From an uncultured Victivallis sp. (GTDB taxonomy: Bacteria > Verrucomicrobiota > Lentisphaeria > Victivallales > Victivallaceae): a stretch of 44,310 bases of DNA. Below, piece after piece: positions 8,427 through 17,101 of the stretch; position 1 is the stretch's first letter; each line of letters begins with the position of its first letter. Location of the stretch: positions 1-44,310 of the forward strand of contig CALXOE010000028.1 of NCBI GenBank assembly GCA_944389935.1, read 5' to 3'. The notes beneath the pieces were generated by a model. The model worked only from the letters and a program-made list of their open reading frames with translations. It had not been told where the DNA came from and did not search any database. Made by a program: the position numbers and the translations under genes.

Positions 8427-8455
8427 AATATACGATTCCCCCGATCGGAATGCAA
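8427..8455 (-). promoter_or_regulatory. Putative promoter of ppaC-trmO
   Basis: Minus-strand TTGCAT (8450-8455), exactly 17 bases, TATATT (8427-8432), about 20 bases before the ppaC start. It sits in the 135-bp gap divergent from the metallo-hydrolase gene. Confidence 0.55.
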
Positions 8456-8541
8456 ATGAGAAAATTGTAAGTTCACGGCTTGATTTTTATTTCATATGAG
8501 TTTACTTTTAAGAAACATCATGAAAAAAAAGGATGATTCCG

Positions 8542-9375
8542 ATGAAACTGAAATTTCTGGGAACGGCGGCGGCGGAGGCGATTCCGGCACTGTGGTGTGA
8601 GTGTGAAGTTTGCCGGAAGGCGAAAATCCGCGGCGGAAAAGAGATCCGGCGTCGGTGCAGTTATCTGCTGGATGACGATACGTTGATCGATTTCGGACCG
8701 GATGCCTACTGGCAGAGCATCGAATTCGGTATCGATCTGCCGTCGATCGATCGAATCGTGTTCACACATTCGCACGAAGATCATCTGAATCCGGTGGACC
8801 TCTTTTGGCGGAACTCCCCCTGTTTTTCGCGGGTGACGAAACCGCTTACCGTGATCGGCAGCCGGCGGATTTTCGGAACGATCATGGTGCACGCGGGGGC
8901 GGCGGGCGTCAGTGATTTCGCCACGCTGCATCTCCGGCCGGTTCCGGCACTTCCCGGCGAACGGATGCGGGACGGAGATCTGGAACTTCTGCCGTTGCGG
9001 GCGAACCATGATCCGCATTCCGATCCGTTGATCTATGTTTTTACGCGCGGGGGGAAAAGCGTTCTCGTGGCGAACGACACCGGGTGGCTCTCGGAGGAGT
9101 CGTGGAAACTTCTGGACGGGGTGAAACTCGATGCCGCCGTGATCGAATGCACCGGTGCGATCCAGGGGGCGCAGTGGCGTGACGGGCACATGGGTGCGGA
9201 GACGAGCGTCGCATTCCGGAAACGGCTTGTCGAGAGCGGTTCTCTTGCGCCGGATGCACCGGTGGCGGTGAATCATTTTTCGCACAACGGCGGCGCGAAC
9301 CACGATGACCTCGTGAAATATTTTGCCCCGCACGGAATTGAGGTTGCCTGGGACGGATTCACTCTTGAGGTTTGA
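8542..9375 (+). CDS. MBL-fold metallo-hydrolase, PhnP-like
   Basis: A 277-residue metallo-beta-lactamase-fold phosphodiesterase-like enzyme. MKLKFLGTAAAEAIPALWCECEVC opens as in PhnP/RNase Z relatives, with Cys pairs (CECEVCRKA) that bind a structural metal in PhnP. THSHEDHLNP is the dinuclear metal motif; NHDPHSDPLIY, ANDTGW and NHFSHNGG supply the remaining ligands. ATG 8542 has AAGGA 8 bases upstream, better than the ATG at 8533. PhnP acts on phosphoribosyl 1,2-cyclic phosphate, but no phn genes are nearby, so the substrate is open. Its 3' end overlaps the convergent btuF-like gene by 17 bases. Confidence 0.8.
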   Translation: MKLKFLGTAAAEAIPALWCECEVCRKAKIRGGKEIRRRCSYLLDDDTLIDFGPDAYWQSIEFGIDLPSIDRIVFTHSHEDHLNPVDLFWRNSPCFSRVTKPLTVIGSRRIFGTIMVHAGAAGVSDFATLHLRPVPALPGERMRDGDLELLPLRANHDPHSDPLIYVFTRGGKSVLVANDTGWLSEESWKLLDGVKLDAAVIECTGAIQGAQWRDGHMGAETSVAFRKRLVESGSLAPDAPVAVNHFSHNGGANHDDLVKYFAPHGIEVAWDGFTLEV

Positions 9376-10180
9376 GTTTTTCCCGGAGGAGTTCGATCCC
9401 GTCGAAACTGCGCGGTCCGAGGCGGTAGAGCAGATCGGCGTCGATATCGGTGAGTATTCTCTGATTTCGGACGGCCGGGAGTGAGGACCAGCCCGGACTC
9501 TGTTCGAGGGTTCGGACCTGGGTTGACGGCAGGCCGGGGGCGAGGATCACCTCCGGCTGCCAGAGTTGAATCTGTTCAAACGAGCAGCGAAAATAATTCC
9601 GGTCGACTTCTGCGGCGCAGTTGCGTCCACCGGCGAGTTCGATCATTCGGGTGAGGAAGCTCTGCTTCCCGGCGGTGACGACGGGAGAGACGCCGATGAT
9701 GACAAGGACGCGCGGTCGTTTGTCCGGGGGAGTGGAGCGATTGGCCTGTTCCCAGCGGATGATACGGGCGCATCCGGCGGTGATTTCGCGGTGGGCTTCC
9801 GATTCTTTTCCCAGGAGTTTTCCCAATCGCTCGAGAGTGGAGAAATACTCTTCAAAGGTTCTGGCGGGGAAGAGTTCGCAGTGGATGTTGAGTTCCCGGA
9901 GTCGTTCTGCGGCGGCGGGATCGCGCAGAGTTTCGGAGACGACCAGGGTCGGGCGTGCGGCGAGCAGCGGTTCGAGCGAGGGGACACCGAACCGTCCGAC
10001 GACCGGAATTTGTTTTACGTCCGGGGGATAGTCACAAGACTCCGAGCGTCCGACGAGCTGCTTCTCCGCGCCGAGCCGGACGATGGTTTCCGTGAGATTC
10101 GGGCTGAGAGAAGCCACCCTCTCTTCCGCTGCGGAAAAGAGCGCCGCAGCCATAACGACAATCCAGAGCAACCGTTTCAT
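9359..10180 (-). CDS. BtuF-like ABC-transporter binding protein (corrinoid or iron complex), orphan
   Basis: A 273-residue exported protein. The start MKRLLWIVVMAAALFSAAEE is a signal peptide; no lipobox Cys is seen, so it is probably periplasmic. RVASLSPNLTETIVRLGAEKQLVGRSE is the standard opening of class III TroA-like binding proteins (BtuF/FhuD/FepB), with the long backbone helix in the middle and QPEVILAPG near the end. It would deliver vitamin B12 or a chelated metal to a BtuCD-type permease. No permease, ATPase or outer-membrane receptor lies in the window, so it works with proteins encoded elsewhere. GGAGG precedes the ATG, and no cobalamin riboswitch fits in the very short leader. 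Confidence 0.8.
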   Translation of the reverse strand: MKRLLWIVVMAAALFSAAEERVASLSPNLTETIVRLGAEKQLVGRSESCDYPPDVKQIPVVGRFGVPSLEPLLAARPTLVVSETLRDPAAAERLRELNIHCELFPARTFEEYFSTLERLGKLLGKESEAHREITAGCARIIRWEQANRSTPPDKRPRVLVIIGVSPVVTAGKQSFLTRMIELAGGRNCAAEVDRNYFRCSFEQIQLWQPEVILAPGLPSTQVRTLEQSPGWSSLPAVRNQRILTDIDADLLYRLGPRSFDGIELLREKLKPQE

Positions 10181-10198
10181 GATCCGCCTCCCTCAGAC

Positions 10199-10227
10199 AA
10201 TATAACGGTTTTCAGGGAAAAAGTCAA
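10199..10227 (-). promoter_or_regulatory. Putative promoter of the btuF-like gene
   Basis: Minus-strand TTGACT (10222-10227), 17-base spacer, TATATT (10199-10204). The ATG is at 10180, so the transcript leader would be only about 12 bases. Confidence 0.6.
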
Positions 10228-10275
10228 CCACGATGAAATGTTGCCACCAAGATGATTGTTTGAAAATTTTTTCAG

Positions 10276-10304
10276 TTGCAATATAGCCGAATCTGGCTTA
10301 TATT
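10276..10304 (+). promoter_or_regulatory. Putative promoter of the surface-glycan operon
   Basis: Plus-strand TTGCAA (10276-10281), 17-base spacer, TATATT (10299-10304), about 38 bases before the likely start of the first gene. Confidence 0.5.
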
Positions 10305-10342
10305 AAAATATCGAATTGAGTTTTTATGAATGGATTGCTCGG

Positions 10343-12382
10343 ATGAATATACGGAGATTTTACTATAACACAGATCGGTTCGCTGAACGTTGTTGGACCA
10401 AAATTGTTTCGTATGCACATGCCAACAGCACATTTCTATTGTTTGCGCTGGGAGTGATTCTTTGCTCGTATTCTTACGAACTGTTCAATCAGACGTTGTC
10501 GATTGATGATGAGATTTTGATCTGGTCTGCTGGGCCCGATCAAGAGTGGATTCGGCAGGGGCGCTGGGGGATGTATTTGATCTATTGCATCTTCACCAAT
10601 CCAGGAATTCCTTTTAGCGGTTTATTTTTAACGTTAATTTTAAACACGCTTGCATTTTTGGTAATCTTCAGTGCGTTGAAACAGAATTCTTCATGCCGTT
10701 TTTTGCTGTTTCCGCTTTTTATAACAGCCCCGATCATGTATTTCGTTTACACATTTAATTCCTTGATGCCTGGAGTCGGAATAGGAATTTTCTGTGCGGC
10801 CCTTGCTGTAAGGTTAGCTCAGGCAGCAAATTCACGGTGGTATCTGATTTTCCCTGCTATGTGTTTAGGGGCTTTTGCTGTTGGGTGTTATCAGGCCATC
10901 TTAAATGTTTTAATGCTCTTAGTCTGCTTTTTTTTAATTGATGACTTAATTTTTAAGCAGATGAGTTTGGGGGAATTTGCAAAGAAAATATTACTCGCTT
11001 TTTTGCTCGGTGTCGGGGTTCTTGTTCTTTATTATGGCGGTGATCAACTTGCGATGGCCTTTGTAGAAAATTCAACGCGGCTATATCTCAGCCAATTTTC
11101 TGTTTCAAACAATATACCCAGTTTGTTTGAACGATTCTTTTATTTTATATGGGCTGTGTACAAAGGGGCCCCTGGAGTTTACGGGGTTAATCTTTTTTCT
11201 CAATGTGTTTTATTCGTTGGATGCATAGGGATTATCGTTTGGCGCATTTTGTTTCTGCAAATCTCGTGGTGGAGAAAAGGGATCGTCTTTGTATTAACGG
11301 GATTAGTGATTTTTATCCCGTTCTGTCTATGTCTGATCTTAAATTTCTGGGAGACAAGAGGTTTATTCAGCCTGATTTGGGTGATCCCTTTCCTTTTTCT
11401 TCTTGCATGGAATTTCTCCTCATATGTTTTGCGTTTTCTTTTAGCAGGTATTGCAATTGCATGTATATTCCAAAATCTTTTTGTGAATAATAAGTTGGCA
11501 TATTCAAATGAACTTAATTTTGAACGCGATAAGACATTGGCTGTTCGAGTTTTGTCTCGAATTGATCATTTGCCAGTCAAGTCAAACATCCCTCACGATA
11601 TTCCGTTGATGATTCTAGGGGAGCCTTCTGTTCAGAGCTTTCCTCAAGCGACTCCCTTTGTGAATGTAGGAATGATTGGAAGATCGTTTTTCAATCACAA
11701 GGGGGGAGCTGTTCATCGAATTGAAAAATTGTTTTCTTTCCTCGGTAATAATTGGTTTCGTCCGGCGAGCGTTGCAGAAAAAAATCGGGTCATTAAACAG
11801 GCTGTTTCGTTACCATATTTTCCTGCATCCGATTCAATTACCGTAATCGATGGAGTTGTTGTAGTGGCGTTTTCTCCCCCGACTTTAGATCAACTTGTCG
11901 GGACGAATTTTACGACGAACATTATTTCTCAAAGGCCAAATACCGTCAAGGAGTATTATGGAACTGTGGAAAACTGTAATTTGATTTATCAGTTAACCAC
12001 AGAAAATGCTGATTTTTCCCATGCGCATTTATCATTAGAGAAAGGTAATACGGATACAATTCGTTTGCGTATCGCCGGTGATGATCCCCGGTTTGTGTTA
12101 TCGAAGATTCCGGTTGACGCAGCCAAAGAATATTTGATGGAATTCGTTTTTGACTCTGATCATGATGATGAACTTCACATGTTTTTCAAGGAGTCTGAAA
12201 AAGATCCCTATTCCGGAACTCATCTGATTAAGCTGAAAATGAATCAGGGAGAAAATCGATTTGTTTTGCGCGTGCCCGGAAGAATATTGTGTTTCCCGGT
12301 CCGGCTTGATCCCGGATATGGAAAAGCAAAACATGTTATTATTAAAAGAATTGCGGTTCTGGAGCAGAAGCACGAGAGATGA
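10343..12382 (+). CDS. GtrII-like polytopic glucosyltransferase
   Basis: A roughly 679-residue inner-membrane protein with about ten hydrophobic segments in the first 400 residues and a soluble C-terminal domain. The conserved block ELFNQTLSIDDEI followed by IRQGRWGMYLIY is typical of Glucos_trans_II (GtrII) proteins, which transfer sugar from polyprenyl phosphate to O-antigen on the periplasmic side. The acidic SIDDE stretch is the likely catalytic loop, by analogy with other GT-C enzymes. The frame opens at a TTG (10316); the first ATG in frame (10343) is chosen, but neither has a strong ribosome site. It overlaps the GtrB-like gene by four bases (ATGA). Clearly AT-rich relative to the flanks, suggesting acquisition by transfer. 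Confidence 0.75.
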   Translation: MNIRRFYYNTDRFAERCWTKIVSYAHANSTFLLFALGVILCSYSYELFNQTLSIDDEILIWSAGPDQEWIRQGRWGMYLIYCIFTNPGIPFSGLFLTLILNTLAFLVIFSALKQNSSCRFLLFPLFITAPIMYFVYTFNSLMPGVGIGIFCAALAVRLAQAANSRWYLIFPAMCLGAFAVGCYQAILNVLMLLVCFFLIDDLIFKQMSLGEFAKKILLAFLLGVGVLVLYYGGDQLAMAFVENSTRLYLSQFSVSNNIPSLFERFFYFIWAVYKGAPGVYGVNLFSQCVLFVGCIGIIVWRILFLQISWWRKGIVFVLTGLVIFIPFCLCLILNFWETRGLFSLIWVIPFLFLLAWNFSSYVLRFLLAGIAIACIFQNLFVNNKLAYSNELNFERDKTLAVRVLSRIDHLPVKSNIPHDIPLMILGEPSVQSFPQATPFVNVGMIGRSFFNHKGGAVHRIEKLFSFLGNNWFRPASVAEKNRVIKQAVSLPYFPASDSITVIDGVVVVAFSPPTLDQLVGTNFTTNIISQRPNTVKEYYGTVENCNLIYQLTTENADFSHAHLSLEKGNTDTIRLRIAGDDPRFVLSKIPVDAAKEYLMEFVFDSDHDDELHMFFKESEKDPYSGTHLIKLKMNQGENRFVLRVPGRILCFPVRLDPGYGKAKHVIIKRIAVLEQKHER

Positions 12383-13359
12383 AAGGCTCAATAATGTTGG
12401 ATACAGCAACTGATAAAAAAGACAGAACGCTTTCCGTGATTTTGCTCTCGTATTACAGCAAAGAGCGGATTCGGAAAGCGTATTTGACGCTGAAAGAGCT
12501 TTTTGCACGGGAGAAAATTCCGTTTGAATTCATCGTGATGGACGATGGATCGAAAGACGACTCCTACCGGATGGCGCTGGAGCTGGAAAAGGAGTTCCCG
12601 AATGTCCGCGCTTACCAGCTGAGCCGGAATTATACGAGCCACTATTCGATCTTCGCCGGATTGTCACAGGCGGCAGGAAGTTGTGCAATCTCTATTGCGG
12701 ATGATGAACAGTTGCCATATGACAATGTTGTTGCAATGTATCGTATTTGGGAACAAGGCGAGAAGATTGTAATTCCGCATCGAGTCAGCCGTGATGATTC
12801 CTGGCGCAGTCGGATCTTCTCGGAATGTTTCTATCGGATCATGAATACTCTTTCGGACGTTCAGTATCCCCCCGGGGGAGCGGACCAGTTCCTGATAGAT
12901 CGGGAAGTCATTGACATTATAAATTCCCGCATCCATCCGATCAATACAACTTCCATCTCTGAAGTTCTGCGGCTTGGTTTCTCTCCTTATTTCTACGGAT
13001 ATGACCGACCGGTTGGGCTGAACAAGAATAAGTCCCGATGGTCTTTTCGCAAAAAACTGCGATTGGCGAAAGATACCTTTTTCTCCTCTTCCTCTTTCCC
13101 GATTCTGCTGATCAACCGTATCGGATTTCTCTCCGCTTCCCTCGCGGGAGTATTGATCGTTTTTTATCTGTACATCGCTCTTTTCGGGAATCACAAGTTC
13201 TGGGGAATCGATGTTCCCGGGTGGATTTCGATCATCCTTTTCATCATGCTGTTCGGTGGGATGATCATGCTTTCGCTAGGCGTGATTGCTGAATATATCT
13301 GGCGAATTTACGAAGAAGTTAAGGCGCGTCCAGGTTATATCATTCGGAAAAAGGAATGA
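12379..13359 (+). CDS. GtrB-like polyprenyl-phosphate glycosyltransferase (GT2)
   Basis: A 326-residue membrane-anchored family 2 glycosyltransferase. The nucleotide-sugar fold starts SVILLSYYSKERI; FIVMDDGSKDDSY is the first aspartate motif, SRNYTSHYSIFAGLSQA follows, and IADDEQLP carries the metal-binding acids. Two hydrophobic helices close the protein (residues about 245-310) and keep it at the inner face of the membrane. Such enzymes load a sugar onto undecaprenyl phosphate, which the GtrA-like flippase moves across. Translation is probably coupled to the upstream gene through the ATGA overlap; an alternative ATG is at 12394. Composition changes part way: the first 280 bases look GC-richer than what follows. 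Confidence 0.85.
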   Translation: MKGSIMLDTATDKKDRTLSVILLSYYSKERIRKAYLTLKELFAREKIPFEFIVMDDGSKDDSYRMALELEKEFPNVRAYQLSRNYTSHYSIFAGLSQAAGSCAISIADDEQLPYDNVVAMYRIWEQGEKIVIPHRVSRDDSWRSRIFSECFYRIMNTLSDVQYPPGGADQFLIDREVIDIINSRIHPINTTSISEVLRLGFSPYFYGYDRPVGLNKNKSRWSFRKKLRLAKDTFFSSSSFPILLINRIGFLSASLAGVLIVFYLYIALFGNHKFWGIDVPGWISIILFIMLFGGMIMLSLGVIAEYIWRIYEEVKARPGYIIRKKE

Positions 13360-13365
13360 TGTCTG

Positions 13366-13794
13366 ATGAAAATCTTGATTTTGAAATTCATCGGCTTTTG
13401 CGGTGTCGGCGGCGCTATGACTTTGTTATCCATGTTGATGATTGCGCTGATGAACGAAGTATTTCATTGGAATCCGCTTTTTTCTTACATTTTTACTTAT
13501 GTAGCGACTTTGGTTCTCTCCTACTATTTGAATTCCAAATTAGTATTTCACTCTTCACTGTCCTGGAAAAATATGGGAGGTTATTTCGGGACTTATTTAA
13601 GTGGCATGATATTGGGAACATTGCTGCTGAGGTGGCTTTGTGTCTGGTTCCCTGCGTGCAATCATACCTTATTGAGTTATGCGATTATTCCTGTGACGAC
13701 GGTTTGGAATTTTATTTTTGTCCATCTGTTTTTAAGAAACCGCCAGATCAAGAAAGTGCCCATCCCTGAAGAAAGTCCCGATGAACCATATTGA
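13366..13794 (+). CDS. GtrA-family polyprenyl-linked sugar flippase
   Basis: A 142-residue protein with four transmembrane helices. ILKFIGFCGVGGAMTLLS and YYLNSKLVFHS are the GtrA family hallmarks (Gly-rich first helix; N-K/R-x-F-V/F-F motif after helix 2-3). It would flip the lipid-linked sugar made by the adjacent GtrB-like enzyme to the periplasm for the GtrII-like transferase. The spacing of 6 bases to the upstream gene fits an operon. Size and topology are standard. Confidence 0.88.
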   Translation: MKILILKFIGFCGVGGAMTLLSMLMIALMNEVFHWNPLFSYIFTYVATLVLSYYLNSKLVFHSSLSWKNMGGYFGTYLSGMILGTLLLRWLCVWFPACNHTLLSYAIIPVTTVWNFIFVHLFLRNRQIKKVPIPEESPDEPY

Positions 13795-13876
13795 GTTTTC
13801 TCATGGAGCAATGTTATATTGAAAGCTCAAATATTTTCGAATCGCGATAATATCCATCTCATCCAGGAGCAGTAAA

Positions 13877-15268
13877 ATGATAGAATTGGAACGGTATACT
13901 CCGGCAGCGAAAGCCGATTGGGATCGTGCGGTAATACAAAGTCGGAATGGTGATTTTCTGTTTATGAGAGATTACATGGATTACCATCAGGCGCGCTTCC
14001 GGGATTATTCTTTTTTAATTCGCCGCAATGGGCGCATGGAAGGAGTTCTGCCCGGAAATGTCGATGGAAAGGTCTGGTATTCACATCAGGGACTTAGTTT
14101 TGGTGGTATCCTGATTTCTCCAAAGGTTCATTCAGCAGATGTACTTGAGCTGTTTGAATGTCTTGAGAAAGCATTATGTGCCGACGGAATTGAAAAAGTT
14201 GTTTACAAACCAATTCCCTGGATTTACCCGGGAATGCCGGCACAGGAAGATCTATATGCGCTGTTTCTGCGCTCTTCCCGGTTGAAAGAGCGCAGACTCT
14301 CTTCCACCATTGATTACTCTAATAGACTGGCATTCAGTGAATCGCGCAAGGGCGGAGTAAGAAAGGCAAAGAGGTGTGATATTCAGATTGTGGAATCAAA
14401 TGAATATCTCCCGGCGTTCTGGGAGGTTCTTGAGGAAAATTTGCGGCAGAAATATCAGTCGGTCCCGGTGCATTCCCTGGATGAAATCAGTTTGCTGGCA
14501 GAACGTTTCCCGGAAAATATACGGCTTTTTACGGCCCATGAGGGAGAGGAAGTTGTGGGTGGCTGTCTTTTTTATCTTTTCCGGAATGTGGTACACTGCC
14601 AGTACATTTCTGCAAGCGTGAAAGGGAAAGCTGATGGAGCGCTGGATCTGCTTTTTCAACAGGCGGTAGAACGCTATCAACGTTTTCGCTTTTTTGATTT
14701 CGGGACTTCCACTGAAAACGGTGGACGGGTTTTGAATGAAGCTCTGATTTTCCAAAAGGAGGGATTTGGAGGGCGTGGAATCGCTTACGATGTTTACGAA
14801 TTTGATATTGCGGTTCCTGAAAAATTGATTTTTTCAGATTTTACGGAAGATTTTCTTGCTCTGTCATCAACATGGTTGAGAGATCCGGAAATCGCCCGAT
14901 TGACTGCCACTCCGTCGTTTTCTGCGGAAGAACAGCAGACCTGGTTCAAATCTCTGGCTGCTCGGAACGATTACCGAATCTGGGGAATTCATTGCGGGTC
15001 ACGTAAAATTGGTGCGTGCGGACTCAAGAATATCTCTGGTAAATCTGCGGAATATTGGGGATATATCGGAGAAAAAGAGTATTGGGGCAGAGGATTGGGG
15101 AAACGGCTGGTGTCATATTGTATTGAACAAGCCGGAAAGTTGGGGCTGTCGTCTTTGTATCTGAAAGTTATTCCTGAAAATACCAGAGCCCGGAGACTGT
15201 ATCTCGCTTCAGGATTTCAAGAATCAGGGCAGGAAGCCAATATGTTGATTATGACGCTTTCTTTATAA
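13877..15268 (+). CDS. FemAB-like acyltransferase fused to a GNAT (RimJ/RimL-PseH type) domain
   Basis: A 463-residue cytoplasmic fusion. Residues 1-300 resemble the FemAB-related acyltransferases common in amino-sugar gene clusters (KPIPWIYPGMPAQEDLYALF, EENLRQKYQ, FFDFGTSTENGG). Residues 305-463 form a complete GNAT domain with the acetyl-CoA loop (EYWGRGLGKRLVSYCI) and the C-terminal PENTRARRLYLASGF motif. Its place between the Gtr genes and the ketoisomerase/aminotransferase genes suggests it acylates the 3-amino group of the nucleotide sugar, as PseH does for another amino sugar. Which half is the working enzyme cannot be told from sequence. AT-rich like its neighbours. Confidence 0.75.
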   Translation: MIELERYTPAAKADWDRAVIQSRNGDFLFMRDYMDYHQARFRDYSFLIRRNGRMEGVLPGNVDGKVWYSHQGLSFGGILISPKVHSADVLELFECLEKALCADGIEKVVYKPIPWIYPGMPAQEDLYALFLRSSRLKERRLSSTIDYSNRLAFSESRKGGVRKAKRCDIQIVESNEYLPAFWEVLEENLRQKYQSVPVHSLDEISLLAERFPENIRLFTAHEGEEVVGGCLFYLFRNVVHCQYISASVKGKADGALDLLFQQAVERYQRFRFFDFGTSTENGGRVLNEALIFQKEGFGGRGIAYDVYEFDIAVPEKLIFSDFTEDFLALSSTWLRDPEIARLTATPSFSAEEQQTWFKSLAARNDYRIWGIHCGSRKIGACGLKNISGKSAEYWGYIGEKEYWGRGLGKRLVSYCIEQAGKLGLSSLYLKVIPENTRARRLYLASGFQESGQEANMLIMTLSL

Positions 15269-15281
15269 CATCAGGTGAAAA

Positions 15282-15992
15282 ATGATGACTCAGAATATCC
15301 GAATCGGGAAGAACTGTCAGATCAGTTCTGATTGTCACATGGAAACGGGGGTTTGCATTGGTGATGAGTGCAAAATTTCTGAACAGGTTTCCATTGGAGC
15401 AAACTCAGTGATTGCAGATGGAGTGCAAATCGGAAAAGGCGCTCGGATTCTTCCATGTTCTTACGTTGCGTCCAATGTCCCGCCTTTTGCCATTGTCGGA
15501 TGTGGGGATGCTCAGATACTTGGTTATGCAGACGCAGAAATGGTCGACTCTGCTCAACAGGTAAAGCCTGGGAGTGGCTGTGGGAAAACCGGGGCTCGGT
15601 TTTATGATATTCCCTATTTCAGTGATTTGCGCGGCGCCTTGGGCGTAATCGAATGGGAGCGTCTTCTTCCTTTTGATGTTAAGCGAATTTTTTTTACATT
15701 CCATGTTCCGGGTTCCGAGGTGCGCGGCGAACATGCGCACAAGGTTTGCGAGCAGTTTCTGATCGCTCTTCACGGTTCGTTGCATGTGATTGTCGACGAT
15801 GGGACGAAACGTGAGGAGTACGTCCTTGATACGCCGACGCGCGGTTTGCATCTTCCCGCGGGCTGCTGGGGTATCCAGTACAAGCATTCGCCGGATTGCG
15901 TGCTGCTGGTTCTGGCGTCACGCGGATATGAGCCCGAAGATTATATCCGCGATTACAACGAGTTTCTAAAGTACAAGCGGGAGGGAAAATGA
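15282..15992 (+). CDS. dTDP-sugar 3,4-ketoisomerase (QdtA/FdtA/WxcM type) with short hexapeptide domain
   Basis: A 236-residue two-domain protein. The first 90 residues are left-handed beta-helix hexapeptide repeats (IRIGKNCQIS, VCIGDECKIS, VSIGANSVIADGVQIGKGA). Residues about 100-230 form the cupin ketoisomerase that converts dTDP-4-keto-6-deoxyglucose to the 3-keto form; RGEHAHKVCEQFLIALHG carries the catalytic His residues. The order matches FdtD, a known bifunctional acetyltransferase/ketoisomerase, but here the helix domain is only about half length and may not catalyse. Its stop overlaps the aminotransferase start (ATGA). DNA composition switches from AT-rich to GC-rich around 15,700, inside this gene. 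Confidence 0.85.
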   Translation: MMTQNIRIGKNCQISSDCHMETGVCIGDECKISEQVSIGANSVIADGVQIGKGARILPCSYVASNVPPFAIVGCGDAQILGYADAEMVDSAQQVKPGSGCGKTGARFYDIPYFSDLRGALGVIEWERLLPFDVKRIFFTFHVPGSEVRGEHAHKVCEQFLIALHGSLHVIVDDGTKREEYVLDTPTRGLHLPAGCWGIQYKHSPDCVLLVLASRGYEPEDYIRDYNEFLKYKREGK

Positions 15993-17101
15993 TTCAGTTT
16001 CTCGATATGAAAGCTCCGTATCTGGAGCTGAAAGATGAGTTGGATGAGGCTTATTTCCGGTTCATGAATTCGGGCTGGTATGTGCTCGGGCCGGAAACCG
16101 AGGCGTTTGAAAAGGCGTTTGCCGAATATTGCGGTACGAAATTCTGTGTCGGCGTCTCCAACGGACTTGACGCGCTCTGTCTCGGACTCGAGGCCGGCGG
16201 CGTGAAGAAAGGTGATGATGTTATCGTTCCGGCCAACACCTACATCGCCACCTGGCTCGCGATTTCTCAGGTCGGGGCGACGCCGGTTCCGGTCGAACCC
16301 GCGCCCGGCACTTTCAACATCGATCCCGCCCGGATTGAGGAGGCAATCACACCGCGCACAACTGCGATCGCGGCCGTGCATCTCTTCGGGGTTTCCGCCG
16401 ACATGGCTCCGATCATGGAAATCGCGAAGAAGCACAATCTGTTCGTGCTCGAGGACAATGCGCAGTCCCAGGGCGCCATTTACCGCGGGAAGCGTACCGG
16501 CGCACTCGGTCATGCGGGGGCTTTGAGTTTCTACCCCGGCAAGAATATCGGCGCATTCGGCGAGGCGGGAGCCGTCACCACCGATGACCCGGAGATCGCC
16601 GACAAAGTGCGCATGCTCCGCAACTACGGGTCGAAAGTGAAGTATCACAACGAGGTGAAAGGCTACAACCGGCGAATCGACTCCATGCAGGCCGCGTTTC
16701 TTGCCGTGAAACTCAAGTATCTTGACGAGTGGAACGAGCGGCGCCGGAAAATCGCGGCCCGTTACCTGGAGAAACTGAGCGGAATTCCGGAACTTGAGCT
16801 CCCTCACGCCGCGCTGGAGGCGAGTGTCTGGCATCAGTTCATCGTCCGATGCGATCAGCGGGACGAGCTGCAGAAATTTCTTGCGGATCATGAGATCCAG
16901 ACGATGATTCACTATCCGATTCCGCCGCATCTCTCGAAAGCCTATGCGGATATGAATTTCAAGCGTGGAGACTTCCCGCTCTCGGAGCGGATGGCGGACA
17001 CGGTTTTGAGTCTGCCGATCGGGCCGCACCTGAAGCCGGAGGAGGCCGACTGCGTGGCCGCGGCGATCCGCGAGTTTTTTCTCGGGAAAACGCTCCGTTG
17101 A
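15989..17101 (+). CDS. DegT/DnrJ/EryC1/StrS-family nucleotide-sugar 3-aminotransferase (QdtB/FdtB-like)
   Basis: A 370-residue PLP enzyme. VGVSNGLDALCLGLEAGGVKKGDDVIVPANTYIAT shows the cofactor-phosphate loop in its usual place; VLEDNAQSQGA supplies the Asp to the pyridine nitrogen, and SFYPGKNIGAFGEAGAV holds the Schiff-base Lys. It transaminates the 3-keto sugar made by the preceding enzyme to give a dTDP-3-amino-3,6-dideoxyhexose. Coupled to the ketoisomerase through a 4-base overlap. This gene is GC-rich like the chromosome at large, unlike the first five genes of the operon. The exact stereochemistry (Qui3N or Fuc3N) is not decided. Confidence 0.9.
   Translation: MIQFLDMKAPYLELKDELDEAYFRFMNSGWYVLGPETEAFEKAFAEYCGTKFCVGVSNGLDALCLGLEAGGVKKGDDVIVPANTYIATWLAISQVGATPVPVEPAPGTFNIDPARIEEAITPRTTAIAAVHLFGVSADMAPIMEIAKKHNLFVLEDNAQSQGAIYRGKRTGALGHAGALSFYPGKNIGAFGEAGAVTTDDPEIADKVRMLRNYGSKVKYHNEVKGYNRRIDSMQAAFLAVKLKYLDEWNERRRKIAARYLEKLSGIPELELPHAALEASVWHQFIVRCDQRDELQKFLADHEIQTMIHYPIPPHLSKAYADMNFKRGDFPLSERMADTVLSLPIGPHLKPEEADCVAAAIREFFLGKTLR

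Noticed and set aside
10181..10260. Cobalamin riboswitch before the btuF-like gene
   Set aside because: The promoter leaves a leader of about 12 bases, too short for any riboswitch, and no B12-box-like sequence is visible.
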